From Burkholderia cepacia (lineage in GTDB: Bacteria; Pseudomonadota; Gammaproteobacteria; Burkholderiales; Burkholderiaceae): a stretch of DNA of 64,000 nucleotides. The position numbers and the translations under genes were made by a program. The DNA is taken from contig NZ_CP073637.1 in NCBI RefSeq assembly GCF_029962485.1, forward strand, positions 310,001 through 374,000, read 5' to 3'. The notes beneath the pieces are model-generated. The model was not told the DNA's origin. It saw only the letters and a program-made list of their open reading frames with translations, and ran no database searches. Below are positions 24,298-33,382 of this stretch, one piece after another; the stretch's first letter is position 1; every line of letters starts with the position of its first letter.

Positions 24298-24516
24298 ATG
24301 GCCAAAGACGATGTAATCCAGATGCAGGGCGAGGTGATTGAAAACCTCCCGAATGCGACCTTCCGTGTGAAGCTGGAAAACGGCCATGTCGTGTTGGGAC
24401 ATATTTCCGGAAAGATGCGGATGCACTACATCCGCATCCTGCCGGGCGACAAGGTGACGGTTGAGTTGACGCCTTACGATCTGTCTCGTGCGCGGATCGT
24501 GTTCCGGGCGAAGTGA
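24298..24516 (+). CDS. infA: Translation initiation factor IF-1
   Basis: OB-fold initiation factor that binds the A site, 72 residues. [20 protein letters not shown] start and [14 protein letters not shown] end. Five bases after secY. Burkholderia usually has a second, longer IF-1 elsewhere; this is the operon copy. Confidence 0.98.
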   Translation: MAKDDVIQMQGEVIENLPNATFRVKLENGHVVLGHISGKMRMHYIRILPGDKVTVELTPYDLSRARIVFRAK

Positions 24517-24536
24517 TTTGAAAAAAGGGTATTATC

Positions 24537-24653
24537 ATGAAAGTGATGGCATCGGTTAAGCGCATTTGCCGCAATTGCAAGATCATCAAGCGCAAAGGCG
24601 TCGTTCGCGTGATCTGCAGCTCGGATCCGCGCCACAAGCAGCGCCAAGGCTGA
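24537..24653 (+). CDS. rpmJ: 50S ribosomal protein L36
   Basis: 38-residue zinc-ribbon protein, reading [20 protein letters not shown] and ending with DPRHKQRQG. The zinc ligands (C-x2-C, then a later C and H) are all present, so this is the zinc-binding form. AAAAAAGGGTATTATC precedes the ATG. It sits between infA and rpsM, the standard position. Confidence 0.97.
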
Positions 24654-24691
24654 CCGCGCGTTTGTTTGCGCTTTTTGTTTGAGGAAAAACA

Positions 24692-25057
24692 ATGGCTCGT
24701 ATCGCAGGGGTTAACATCCCGAATCACCAGCACACCGAGATTGGCCTGACGGCTATCTTTGGTGTCGGCCGCACCCGTTCGCGCAGCATCTGCGTGGCAG
24801 CTGGCGTCGATTTTTCGAAGAAGGTCAAGGATCTGACCGACGCAGACCTGGAAAAGCTGCGTGAAGAAGTGGGCAAGTTTGTCGTCGAAGGCGATCTGCG
24901 CCGTGAAGTGACGATGAACATCAAGCGCCTGATGGACCTCGGTTGCTACCGTGGCGTCCGTCATCGCAAGGGCCTGCCGATGCGCGGTCAGCGTACGCGT
25001 ACGAACGCACGTACCCGTAAGGGTCCGCGTCGTGCAGCGCAAGCGCTGAAGAAGTAA
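24692..25057 (+). CDS. rpsM: 30S ribosomal protein S13
   Basis: Small-subunit head protein forming bridges to L5, 121 residues. [20 protein letters not shown] start and the basic [18 protein letters not shown] tail that reaches P-site tRNA. GAGGAAAAACA precedes the ATG. First gene of the alpha block. Confidence 0.98.
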   Translation: MARIAGVNIPNHQHTEIGLTAIFGVGRTRSRSICVAAGVDFSKKVKDLTDADLEKLREEVGKFVVEGDLRREVTMNIKRLMDLGCYRGVRHRKGLPMRGQRTRTNARTRKGPRRAAQALKK

Positions 25058-25085
25058 GCGGAACTGACAGTTACAGGAAAACGTA

Positions 25086-25487
25086 ATGGCTAAGGCTTCG
25101 AATACCGCGGCGCAACGCGTTCGCAAAAAGGTTAAGAAGAACGTCGCTGAAGGCGTGGTTCACGTTCACGCGTCGTTCAACAACACGATCATCACGATCA
25201 CCGATCGCCAAGGCAACGCTCTGGCATGGGCGACGTCGGGCGGTCAGGGCTTCAAGGGCTCGCGCAAATCGACGCCGTTCGCTGCTCAGGTCGCAGCCGA
25301 GTCGGCTGGCCGCGTCGCGATGGAATACGGCGTGAAGAATCTGGAAGTGCGGATCAAGGGCCCGGGCCCGGGTCGTGAGTCGGCAGTGCGCGCACTGCAC
25401 GGCCTCGGCATCAAGATCACCGCGATTTCGGACGTCACCCCGATTCCGCACAACGGCTGCCGCCCGCCGAAGCGTCGTCGTATCTAA
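25086..25487 (+). CDS. rpsK: 30S ribosomal protein S11
   Basis: Platform protein of the small subunit, 133 residues. [19 protein letters not shown] core and [20 protein letters not shown]-terminus. ACAGGAAAACGTA before ATG. A 154-base gap with two hairpins separates it from rpsD. Confidence 0.98.
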
Positions 25488-25488
25488 G

Positions 25489-25518
25489 AATGTGCTGGCA
25501 CGTTCGTGCTAGCGCATT
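25489..25518 (+). repeat. 13-bp stem-loop just after rpsK
   Basis: AATGTGCTGGCAC and GTGCTAGCGCATT pair over all 13 positions (two G-T wobbles) around a GTTC loop, starting next to the rpsK stop. It may stabilise the upstream mRNA or act with the adjacent terminator-like hairpin. Confidence 0.6.
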
Positions 25519-25556
25519 GCCTGTCGCCGCTCAGCGTCGACGGGCGTTGCTTTTTT
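25519..25556 (+). terminator. Terminator- or attenuator-like hairpin between rpsK and rpsD
   Basis: GCCTGTCGCCGC pairs with GCGTCGACGGGC (one mismatch, one wobble, loop TCA), followed by GTTGC and six T. rpsD and rpoA lie downstream, so it should be partial or regulated unless another promoter exists. Confidence 0.55.
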
Positions 25557-25641
25557 GATTGACTAAGCCCACCGTTCGCCCCAAAGGGAGCGGACTAGCG
25601 CGGATTTTGATCCGCGTGACTGATTGATAAAGGAATGCAAA

Positions 25642-26265
25642 GTGGCACGTTATATCGGCCCCAAAGCCAAGCTGTCCCGCCGTGAAGGCACCGACCTGTT
25701 CCTGAAGAGCGCACGCCGCTCGCTCGCCGACAAGTGCAAGCTCGACAGCAAGCCGGGTCAGCACGGCCGTACCTCGGGCGCACGTACGTCCGACTACGGT
25801 ACGCAGCTGCGTGAAAAGCAGAAGGTCAAGCGCATCTACGGCGTGCTGGAGCGTCAGTTCCGCCGCTACTTCGCCGAAGCCGACCGCCGCAAGGGCAACA
25901 CGGGTGAAAACCTGCTGCAACTGCTCGAGTCGCGCCTCGACAACGTCGTGTATCGCATGGGCTTCGGCTCGACCCGCGCTGAAGCGCGTCAGCTGGTGAG
26001 CCACAAGTCGATCACCGTGAACGGCGTCGTCGCAAACGTCCCGTCGCAGCAAGTGAAGGCAGGTGACGTCGTCGCGATCCGCGAAAAGGCGAAGAAGCAA
26101 GCGCGTATCGTCGAAGCGCTGTCGCTGGCCGAGCAAGGCGGCATGCCGAGCTGGGTTGCAGTCGATGCGAAGAAGTTCGAAGGCACGTTCAAGCAAATGC
26201 CGGAACGCGTTGAGATCGCAGGCGACATCAACGAAAGCCTGATCGTCGAATTGTATTCGCGTTAA
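25642..26265 (+). CDS. rpsD: 30S ribosomal protein S4
   Basis: 16S rRNA 5'-domain assembly initiator and, in E. coli, alpha-operon repressor; 207 residues. GTG start at 25642 ([19 protein letters not shown]) after AAAGGAATGCAAA; an upstream ATG at 25624 is not supported by the family. The S4 RNA-binding domain ([20 protein letters not shown]) is intact. Confidence 0.98.
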   Translation: MARYIGPKAKLSRREGTDLFLKSARRSLADKCKLDSKPGQHGRTSGARTSDYGTQLREKQKVKRIYGVLERQFRRYFAEADRRKGNTGENLLQLLESRLDNVVYRMGFGSTRAEARQLVSHKSITVNGVVANVPSQQVKAGDVVAIREKAKKQARIVEALSLAEQGGMPSWVAVDAKKFEGTFKQMPERVEIAGDINESLIVELYSR

Positions 26266-26276
26266 TCCGATTGACG

Positions 26277-26323
26277 GCCGAGGTACCCCGATTGCGTTGC
26301 GCAAGGAGGGGCCTCGGCTGTTT
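26277..26323 (+). terminator. Strong hairpin between rpsD and rpoA
   Basis: GCCGAGG-ta-CCCC pairs with GGGG-CCTCGGC, eleven G/C-rich pairs, and is followed by TGTTTATTTT. The T run is weak, so this is a pause, attenuator or processing site rather than a full terminator. Confidence 0.45.
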
Positions 26324-26389
26324 ATTTTCTGGTTGTTACCGGTCAGCCTTATCGGTGTAACGAGCCGAGGGTATTGAAAAGGAAAGCCC

Positions 26390-27367
26390 ATGCAAACCAG
26401 TTTGCTGAAACCCAAGATCATCGCCGTGGAATCGCTTGGCGAGAACCACGCGAGGGTGGTCATGGAACCGTTCGAACGCGGTTACGGCCATACCTTGGGC
26501 AATGCGCTTCGCCGCGTGCTGCTGTCGTCGATGGTTGGCTACGCGCCGACCGAAGTCACGATCGCAGGCGTGGTGCACGAGTACTCGACGCTGGATGGCG
26601 TGCAGGAAGACGTCGTCAACCTGCTGCTGAACCTGAAGGGCGTGGTGTTCAAGCTGCATAACCGTGACGAAGTGACGGTTACGCTGCGCAAGGAAGGTGA
26701 AGGCGTTGTCACGGCCGGCGATATCGAGCTGGCCCACGATTGCGAAGTCATCAACCCGAATCACGTGATTGCGCACCTGTCGAAGGGCGGCAAGCTCGAC
26801 GTTCAGATCAAGATCGAAAAGGGTCGCGGCTATGTGCCCGGCAACGTCCGTCGCTACGGCGAAGACACGGCCAAGATCATCGGCCGCATCGTCCTCGACG
26901 CATCGTTCTCGCCGGTTCGCCGCGTGAGCTACGCTGTCGAGAGCGCACGTGTCGAGCAGCGTACCGACCTCGACAAGCTCGTGATGAACATCGAAACGAG
27001 CGGTGTGATCACGCCGGAAGAAGCGATCCGTCAATCGGCTCGCATCCTGGTCGACCAGCTGTCCGTGTTCGCGGCGCTGGAAGGCACGGAAACGGCAGCC
27101 GAAGCGCCGTCGCGCGCTCCGCAGATCGACCCGATCCTGCTGCGTCCGGTGGACGATCTCGAGCTGACGGTTCGTTCGGCGAACTGCCTGAAGGCCGAGA
27201 ACATCTACTACATCGGCGATCTGATCCAGCGCACGGAAAACGAGCTGCTGAAGACGCCGAACCTCGGTCGCAAGTCGCTCAACGAGATCAAGGAAGTGCT
27301 TGCTTCGCGCGGTCTCACGCTGGGCATGAAGCTCGAAAACTGGCCGCCGGCTGGTCTCGACAAGTAA
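26390..27367 (+). CDS. rpoA: RNA polymerase alpha subunit
   Basis: Assembly and activator-contact subunit, 325 residues. N-terminal dimerisation domain with [20 protein letters not shown], linker near residues 235-250, and C-terminal domain with [20 protein letters not shown] and [13 protein letters not shown] that binds UP elements. AAAGGAAAGCCC before ATG. Sits between rpsD and rplQ as usual. Confidence 0.99.
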
Positions 27368-27402
27368 GCCCGCTTGTAGCGCTGCTGTTGCTGTAGTTGG
27401 CA

Positions 27403-27443
27403 AAGATGCGGATTTTCCTTTAAAATCCGCATCTTGCTTTTTT
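27403..27443 (+). terminator. Perfect 14-bp terminator between rpoA and rplQ
   Basis: AAGATGCGGATTTT and AAAATCCGCATCTT form a perfect 14-bp stem with a 5-base loop, followed by GC and six T. It has the form of a full intrinsic terminator, yet rplQ follows within 72 bases in the same direction. Confidence 0.8.
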
Positions 27444-27514
27444 CGCTACCGGCCCGTGCACCCTCGAGGTGCGATAGAAGAGCTGGATCAAAACTTTGAA
27501 TCAAGGAAACTGAA

Positions 27515-27910
27515 ATGCGCCATCGTCATGGTCTGCGGAAACTGAACCGCACGAGCAGCCACCGTCTGGCTATGCTCCGTAACATGTCCAACTCGCTGAT
27601 CGAGCACGAAGTCATCAAGACGACGCTGCCGAAGGCGAAGGAACTCCGTAAAGTCGTCGAGCCGCTGATCACGCTCGGCAAGAAGCCGTCGCTGGCAAAC
27701 CGTCGCCTGGCGTTCAACCGCCTGCGCGATCGTGACTCGGTCGCGAAGCTGTTCGACGTCCTCGGTCCGCGTTTCGCGAACCGTCCGGGCGGCTACCTGC
27801 GCGTGCTGAAGTTCGGCTTCCGCGTGGGCGACAACGCACCGATGGCACTGGTCGAACTGCTCGACCGTCCGGAAGTCGACGAAACGGAAAACGTGCAAGA
27901 AGCTGAGTAA
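27515..27910 (+). CDS. rplQ: 50S ribosomal protein L17
   Basis: Large-subunit protein near the tunnel exit, 131 residues. [20 protein letters not shown] start after CAAGGAAACTGAA. Last ribosomal gene of the cluster; a terminator follows 24 bases after the stop. Confidence 0.98.
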   Translation: MRHRHGLRKLNRTSSHRLAMLRNMSNSLIEHEVIKTTLPKAKELRKVVEPLITLGKKPSLANRRLAFNRLRDRDSVAKLFDVLGPRFANRPGGYLRVLKFGFRVGDNAPMALVELLDRPEVDETENVQEAE

Positions 27911-27934
27911 GCTTCCGGTACGCTGCAGTATCTG

Positions 27935-27971
27935 AAAAGGGCCGAGCGATTGCTTGGCCCTTTTTGTTTTT
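27935..27971 (+). terminator. Terminator after rplQ
   Basis: AAAAGGGCCgAGC and GCTTGGCCCTTTTT pair around a short loop and continue into TTTTTGTTTTT. Ends the S10-spc-alpha supercluster. Confidence 0.88.
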
Positions 27972-28111
27972 GAGGCGCCGGCTGCGATCGATTGTCGCAG
28001 GCCGGCGCCGGCAGCATTGCGCGGGCTGCGCTACGATACGGGCAGCCGGCGTGATCCGAGGATATGCAATTCGCGCCGGCCGGAGCCGGTAGACCAGTCA
28101 GGAGGGCGCGG

Positions 28112-28438
28112 ATGATAGTGGTGCTGATGCTGACGACGGTGCCCGATGCGGCGACGGCCGCGGCGCTGTCCGACGGCGCGCTCGACGCGCGGCTGGCCGC
28201 GTGCGTGTCGGAGCTCGGTGCGATCAAGTCGCGCTATCACTGGCAGGGCAAGGTCGAAACGGCCGACGAGATCCAGTTGTTGTTCAAGACGAGCCCCGTG
28301 CGGGCGCTCGAACTGGAGCGATTTATTCTCGCGCATCATCCATACGAGACGCCCGAAATCGTCTCGTGGCAAACGACGGCATCGGCCGCGTACGGCCAGT
28401 GGGTGACCAGCGAAACTCAACGTCTATTTCATGTTTAA
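28112..28438 (+). CDS. cutA: Divalent cation tolerance protein CutA1
   Basis: Small trimeric ferredoxin-like protein linked to copper and other divalent-metal tolerance, 108 residues. ATG at 28112 (MIVVLMLTTVPD) with GGAGGG upstream; an earlier in-frame ATG has no family support. LAACVSELGAIKSRYHWQGK and HPYETPEIV motifs are diagnostic. Its end overlaps the dsbD start by 8 bases. cutA-dsbD pairing is seen in enterobacteria too, suggesting a link between periplasmic redox and metals. Confidence 0.95.
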   Translation: MIVVLMLTTVPDAATAAALSDGALDARLAACVSELGAIKSRYHWQGKVETADEIQLLFKTSPVRALELERFILAHHPYETPEIVSWQTTASAAYGQWVTSETQRLFHV

Positions 28439-30281
28439 CGGTATGGCGCTTTCCGTGCGCGTGCGCGCGCTGCGGTTCCTTGCAGTCCTGTTGTCGTTCG
28501 CGGTCATGCTGGGCGGCCTGTCGGTCGCGCGCGCGGCCGACGATTTCCTCGATCCGTCGGTCGCGTTCAAGTTCAGCGCGAGCGAATCGCCCGGACAGGT
28601 GGACGTCCGCTTCAAGGTTGCCAACGGCTATTACATGTACCGCGAGCGGTTTGCGTTCGCGGTGAAGGGCGGACAGGCGACGCTCGGCGAACCGCAATTC
28701 CCGGCCGGCCACGTCAAGTTCGACCAGACGTTCCAGAAGAACGTCGAGACCTATCGTGACGAGGTCGTCATCCACGTGCCGGTGAAGCAGGCGGCCGGGC
28801 CGTTCGAGCTCGCGGTGACGTCGCAGGGGTGTGCGGACGAAGGAATCTGCTATCCGCCGGCCGAGCACGTCGTGAAGGTCGACGGCGCCGCGCTCGGCGC
28901 GGCATCGTCGTCCGGCGGCGACACGGCGGCCGCGGGCAACTGGTTCGACAAGGTCACAAGCGCCGATTTCGCTCAGTCGCTGCTCGAAGGGCACGGCTTC
29001 TTCACGATCGTCGCACTGTATTTCGTCGCGGGCGTCGTACTGAGCCTCCTGCCCTGCTCGTACCCGATGATTCCGATCGTGTCCGCGATCATCATCGGCC
29101 AGGGCACGCGCGCGACGCATGCACGCGGCTTCGCGCTGTCGCTGACCTATGTGGTCGGCATGGCGCTCGTCTACACGGTGCTCGGCATCGCCGCGGCGCT
29201 GGTCGGCCAGAGCCTCGGCGCGTGGCTGCAGAACCCGTGGGTGCTCGGCGCGTTCGGCGTGCTGCTGACCGCGTTTGCGGTGTCGCTGATCTCGGGCAAG
29301 GACATCGCGTTGCCCGCACGCTGGCAGAACGGTGCGGCCGAAGCAACGAGCATGCGCCAGGGCGGCCACTTCATCGCGGTTGCGGCGATGGGCGCGCTGT
29401 CGGCGCTGGTGGTCGGCGCATGCATGACGGCGCCGCTGTTCGCGGTGCTCGCCTTCATTGCGCACACCGGCAATGCATTGCTCGGCGGTGCGGCGCTGTT
29501 CGCGATGGGGCTGGGGCTCGGTGTACCGCTGCTGGTCGTCGGCGTGGGCGCCGGGACGGTGCTGCCGCGCGCAGGCGCATGGATGGACGGTGTGAAAGTG
29601 TTCTTCGGCATCGTGCTGCTCGCGGCCGCGCTGTGGATCGTGTGGCCGGTGCTGGCGGGCGGCTTGAAGATGGTGCTCGCCGCGTTGTGGCTGCTGATCG
29701 CAGCCGCGGCGCTCGGCCTGTTCACGCCGAATGCCGGCGCCGCGTCGATCTGGCGCCGCCTGGGCCGCGGCGTGGGCGCCGCGCTCGCGATCTGGGCCGC
29801 GACGCTGCTCGTCGGTCTGGCTGCCGGCTCGACGGATCCCGTGAAGCCGCTGGCCGTGCTGGCGACGCGCACGGTGGCGTCCGGCGGGGCTGCGACGGCC
29901 GGCGCGGCCGCTGCGCAGGACGGTCCGGCGTTTGCATCGGTGCGCTCCAGCGGTGAGCTCGACACGCTGCTGAAGACGTCGGGCCAGCCCGTGATGCTCG
30001 ACTTCTATGCCGACTGGTGCGTGAGCTGCAAGGAGATGGAGCATCTGACGTTCACCGATGCCCGTGTGCAGGCGCGCCTCGCGCAGCTCCACCTCGTGCG
30101 CGCGGACGTCACCGCGAACAACCCGGACGACCAGGCGCTGCTCAAGCGCTTCAACCTGTTCGGGCCGCCGGGCATCATCTTCTTCGATCGCAACGGCAAC
30201 GAGATCGGGCGCGTGGTCGGTTATCAGGCGGCCGAGACGTTCCTGCGCAGCCTGGATCGCGCCGCTGTCCCGACGGTATAG
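28431..30281 (+). CDS. dsbD: Thiol:disulfide interchange protein DsbD
   Basis: Carries electrons from cytoplasmic thioredoxin to periplasmic DsbC/DsbG and cytochrome c maturation, 616 residues. Signal peptide with VRVRALRFLAVLLSFAV, cleaved about ARAADD. Alpha domain with the Cys pair in GCADEGICYP (about residue 138). Eight membrane spans with LLPCSYPM and VVGACMTAPL cysteines. C-terminal thioredoxin-like gamma domain with DWCVSCKEME (about residue 532). All three redox pairs are intact. The start may alternatively be ATG at 28443. Confidence 0.96.
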   Translation: MFNGMALSVRVRALRFLAVLLSFAVMLGGLSVARAADDFLDPSVAFKFSASESPGQVDVRFKVANGYYMYRERFAFAVKGGQATLGEPQFPAGHVKFDQTFQKNVETYRDEVVIHVPVKQAAGPFELAVTSQGCADEGICYPPAEHVVKVDGAALGAASSSGGDTAAAGNWFDKVTSADFAQSLLEGHGFFTIVALYFVAGVVLSLLPCSYPMIPIVSAIIIGQGTRATHARGFALSLTYVVGMALVYTVLGIAAALVGQSLGAWLQNPWVLGAFGVLLTAFAVSLISGKDIALPARWQNGAAEATSMRQGGHFIAVAAMGALSALVVGACMTAPLFAVLAFIAHTGNALLGGAALFAMGLGLGVPLLVVGVGAGTVLPRAGAWMDGVKVFFGIVLLAAALWIVWPVLAGGLKMVLAALWLLIAAAALGLFTPNAGAASIWRRLGRGVGAALAIWAATLLVGLAAGSTDPVKPLAVLATRTVASGGAATAGAAAAQDGPAFASVRSSGELDTLLKTSGQPVMLDFYADWCVSCKEMEHLTFTDARVQARLAQLHLVRADVTANNPDDQALLKRFNLFGPPGIIFFDRNGNEIGRVVGYQAAETFLRSLDRAAVPTV

Positions 30282-30328
30282 CGGCCCGGGGCGCTCGACG
30301 CGGCTACGGCCTCGATCGACGGTAAACG

Positions 30329-30365
30329 AAAAACGGCGGAACACCGAGGTGTCTCGCCGTTTTTT
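30329..30365. terminator. Bidirectional terminator between dsbD and hemB
   Basis: AACGGCG-ga-ACACC pairs with GGTGT-ct-CGCCGTT, flanked by A run on the left and T run on the right, so it can serve both convergent genes. Confidence 0.85.
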
Positions 30366-30386
30366 CTTGGGCCTGCCAGCGCGCGA

Positions 30387-31418
<1,032 letters not shown>

Positions 31419-31433
31419 TTACGGAACCCTTAG

Positions 31434-31461
31434 GTGATTTTTGGGAGCGTTGGTATATGAT
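31434..31461 (+). promoter_or_regulatory. Putative promoter of the small RNA opposite hemB
   Basis: TATGAT at 31456-31461, preceded by TGG, suggests a -10; GTGATT at 31434-31439 is a weak -35 at 16-base spacing. A start near 31467 would place the first hairpin at the RNA 5' end. Confidence 0.45.
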
Positions 31462-31466
31462 AGCGA

Positions 31467-31573
31467 TCGAGCGGCACGCGTCGCGTGCCGCTCCCCGCTT
31501 CTCCTCCCTGAGCGGGTGCCTGTCGTTTTTCGATTAGGCTGTTTGACCCGCCGTTTAACGGCGGGTTTTTTTA
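31467..31573 (+). ncRNA. Candidate small RNA with anti-Shine-Dalgarno loop, upstream of and opposite to hemB
   Basis: About 107 bases with no open frame. Stem 1: GAGCGGCAC / GTGCCGCTC (31469-31493). Stem 2: CCCGCT / AGCGGG (31494-31516) presenting CTCCTCCC (31501-31508) in its 11-base loop. Then a single-stranded TTTTTCGATTAGGCTG region. A full intrinsic terminator follows. The position matches the Burkholderia-restricted anti-hemB RNA motif that I recall from comparative-genomics work; I could not check it against a covariance model. A C-rich loop complementary to ribosome-binding sites suggests trans-acting repression of mRNAs. Confidence 0.7.
31546..31572 (+). terminator. Terminator of the candidate small RNA
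   Basis: ACCCGCCG and CGGCGGGT pair around TTTAA and run into seven T. The T run is on the plus strand only, and no plus-strand protein gene lies upstream, which is the main argument for a non-coding transcript. Confidence 0.85.
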
Positions 31574-31638
31574 TGAGCCGGCCGAATCCGCAGGCGCCGT
31601 CAGGTGCGCGCCGCCGAACCCGGCCGCGCGTTGCCCGA

Positions 31639-32298
31639 TCATTGTGCTACAGGCTCGCTTTCTTCGTCGGCGACGGACGGCCGCAGCCAGCTCTCGATCA
31701 GCTCGTGCGCTTCGTCGAGCCCCGTGCGCTTCAGCGCGGAGAACAGCTGGACCGTCAGCTTGCCCTGGACGCCCTGGTCGCGATACGCATCGAGCCCCTT
31801 TTGCGTGGTCCGCAGCGCATTGATGCTTTCCTGGCGCGTCAATTTGTCGCACTTGGTCAGCAGCGTGTGGATCGGCTTGCCGGTCGGCGTGAACCACTCG
31901 ATCATGCGGCGATCGAGGTCGGTCAGCGGACGGCGCGAATCCATCATCAGGATCAGGCCGCAGAGCTGCGAGCGCGTCGCGAGGTAGGACGACAGCAGCA
32001 TCTCCCAGTGCGCCTTGGCGGCGCCGGGCACTTCCGCGTAGCCGTAGCCGGGCAGGTCGACGAGGTTCGCGACGGGCTCGGCGGCCGGGCCGACGGAGAA
32101 GTAGTTGATATGCTGCGTGCGGCCGGGCGTCTTCGACGCGAAGGCCAGCCGCTTCTGGTTGCACAGCACGTTGATCGCCGTCGACTTGCCGGCATTCGAG
32201 CGGCCCGCGAACGCGATTTCCGGCTGGACCGTCGGCGGCAGGTCGCGCAGATGGTTGACGGTCGTGTAGAAACGGGCTTGATGGAGCAGAAAGGCCAT
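31639..32298 (-). CDS. engB: Ribosome-biogenesis GTPase EngB (YihA/YsxC)
   Basis: Essential GTPase in late 50S assembly, 219 residues. G1 [10 protein letters not shown]3 [10 protein letters not shown]4 TKCDKL are present; a short C-terminal tail follows. Minus strand, ATG at 32298. In enterobacteria the same gene is flanked by small RNA genes (spf, csrC), a suggestive parallel to the small RNA just downstream here. Confidence 0.96.
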   Translation of the reverse strand: MAFLLHQARFYTTVNHLRDLPPTVQPEIAFAGRSNAGKSTAINVLCNQKRLAFASKTPGRTQHINYFSVGPAAEPVANLVDLPGYGYAEVPGAAKAHWEMLLSSYLATRSQLCGLILMMDSRRPLTDLDRRMIEWFTPTGKPIHTLLTKCDKLTRQESINALRTTQKGLDAYRDQGVQGKLTVQLFSALKRTGLDEAHELIESWLRPSVADEESEPVAQ

Positions 32299-32377
32299 GG
32301 GAACCGGAAGGACGGGCGGCGCAAGCCGCTTGGTGGAGGCGGGGTAGCCCCGATAGGCGCCGGAGCTTTCAACACGA

Positions 32378-32389
32378 TATTGTACAATA
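32378..32389. promoter_or_regulatory. 12-bp palindrome TATTGTACAATA between engB and the cytochrome gene
   Basis: A perfect palindrome that carries a TACAAT -10-like hexamer on each strand, in the 214-base divergent gap. It could be overlapping divergent -10 elements or an operator. No strong -35 is visible on either side. Confidence 0.35.
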
Positions 32390-32512
32390 CGGCGGTTTTA
32401 CCGAAGGCTACCGGGCGCCTGCCTCGCGCTTTTATGTAGCTTCTGCGGTAGACTGAACGCCGTCGTTTTTTGCAGAACCTCAAATTCCCACAAGACGAAA
32501 CAGGGTGTGCGA

Positions 32513-33166
32513 ATGAATCGACTGTGCAAGTCTCTGATGGTGCTTCAGGTTGCAGCAGGGTTCGTAGGTTTCGTAGCGGAGGCAAACGCGGCAGATGCGG
32601 CAAAGCCGGATCTCGACCGCGGCAAGGCGATTGCCGGGCAGGTTTGCGCGTCGTGTCACGGCGCCGACGGCAATAGCGCGTCGGGCAGCTTCCCGAAGCT
32701 GGCCGGCCAGCATCCCGAATATCTGGTCAAGCAGTTGAACGACTTCAAGGCGCAGCCGGGCGCGAAGGGGCCGGTGCGTAACAACGCGGTGATGGTCGGA
32801 TTCGCGAGCGCGTTGAGCGCGGACGACATGCGCAACGTCGCCGCGTACTACGGGTCGCAGACGACGAAGCTCGGTACCGCACGCGATGCGGCGACCGTGC
32901 CGGTCGGCCAGAAGATCTATCGCGGCGGTATCGCGGAGAAGGGCGTACCTGCCTGCGCGAGCTGCCACGGGCCGACGGGCCAGGGGATGCCGGTCCAGTA
33001 TCCGCGTCTGTCGGGGCAGTGGGCCGATTACACGGTCGCGCAGTTGACCGCGTTCCAGCAGGGTGCCGGCGCGCGCAACAACAACGAGGCGATGCATCAG
33101 ATCGCCACGCGCCTGTCGGACAACGAGATCAAGGCCGTCGCGGATTACATCGCGGGCCTGCGTTGA
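32513..33166 (+). CDS. Periplasmic di-haem cytochrome c4
   Basis: Electron carrier between the bc1 complex and terminal oxidases, 217 residues. Signal peptide (KSLMVLQVAAGFVGF, cleaved near ANA-ADA). Two haem-binding sites, CASCHGADG and CASCHGPTG, in two similar halves, each with a downstream axial Met candidate (NAVMVGFA; NNEAMHQIA). ATG at 32513 is 7 bases from AGGG; the GTG at 32507 is too close to it. It lies directly before the System II maturation genes that would attach its haem. Confidence 0.92.
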   Translation: MNRLCKSLMVLQVAAGFVGFVAEANAADAAKPDLDRGKAIAGQVCASCHGADGNSASGSFPKLAGQHPEYLVKQLNDFKAQPGAKGPVRNNAVMVGFASALSADDMRNVAAYYGSQTTKLGTARDAATVPVGQKIYRGGIAEKGVPACASCHGPTGQGMPVQYPRLSGQWADYTVAQLTAFQQGAGARNNNEAMHQIATRLSDNEIKAVADYIAGLR

Positions 33167-33224
33167 CCGGCCGGTCGCGAAGGGAATGACCGGTCGCCCG
33201 AAGGGCGGCCGGAGTCAGAACAAG

Positions 33225-33269
33225 AAAAGGGTGGGGCGCCGCACCGTTGCGGCCGCCTTGCCCTTTTTT
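33225..33269 (+). terminator. Terminator after cytochrome c4
   Basis: AAAAGGG ... CCCTTTTTT with an inner GGCGcCGC/GCGGcCGCC pairing. Separates the cytochrome gene from resB. Confidence 0.8.
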
Positions 33270-33382
33270 GTTGGCACTCGCCGGGCCAAGTCGGGCTGGA
33301 GAGGCTTGCAGGGCGATGGGGGCTGCGTCCCCCAAGCGAACATAGTGAGCGTAGGGGCTGTTTCCCCTTAGTCGGAGTTTGA

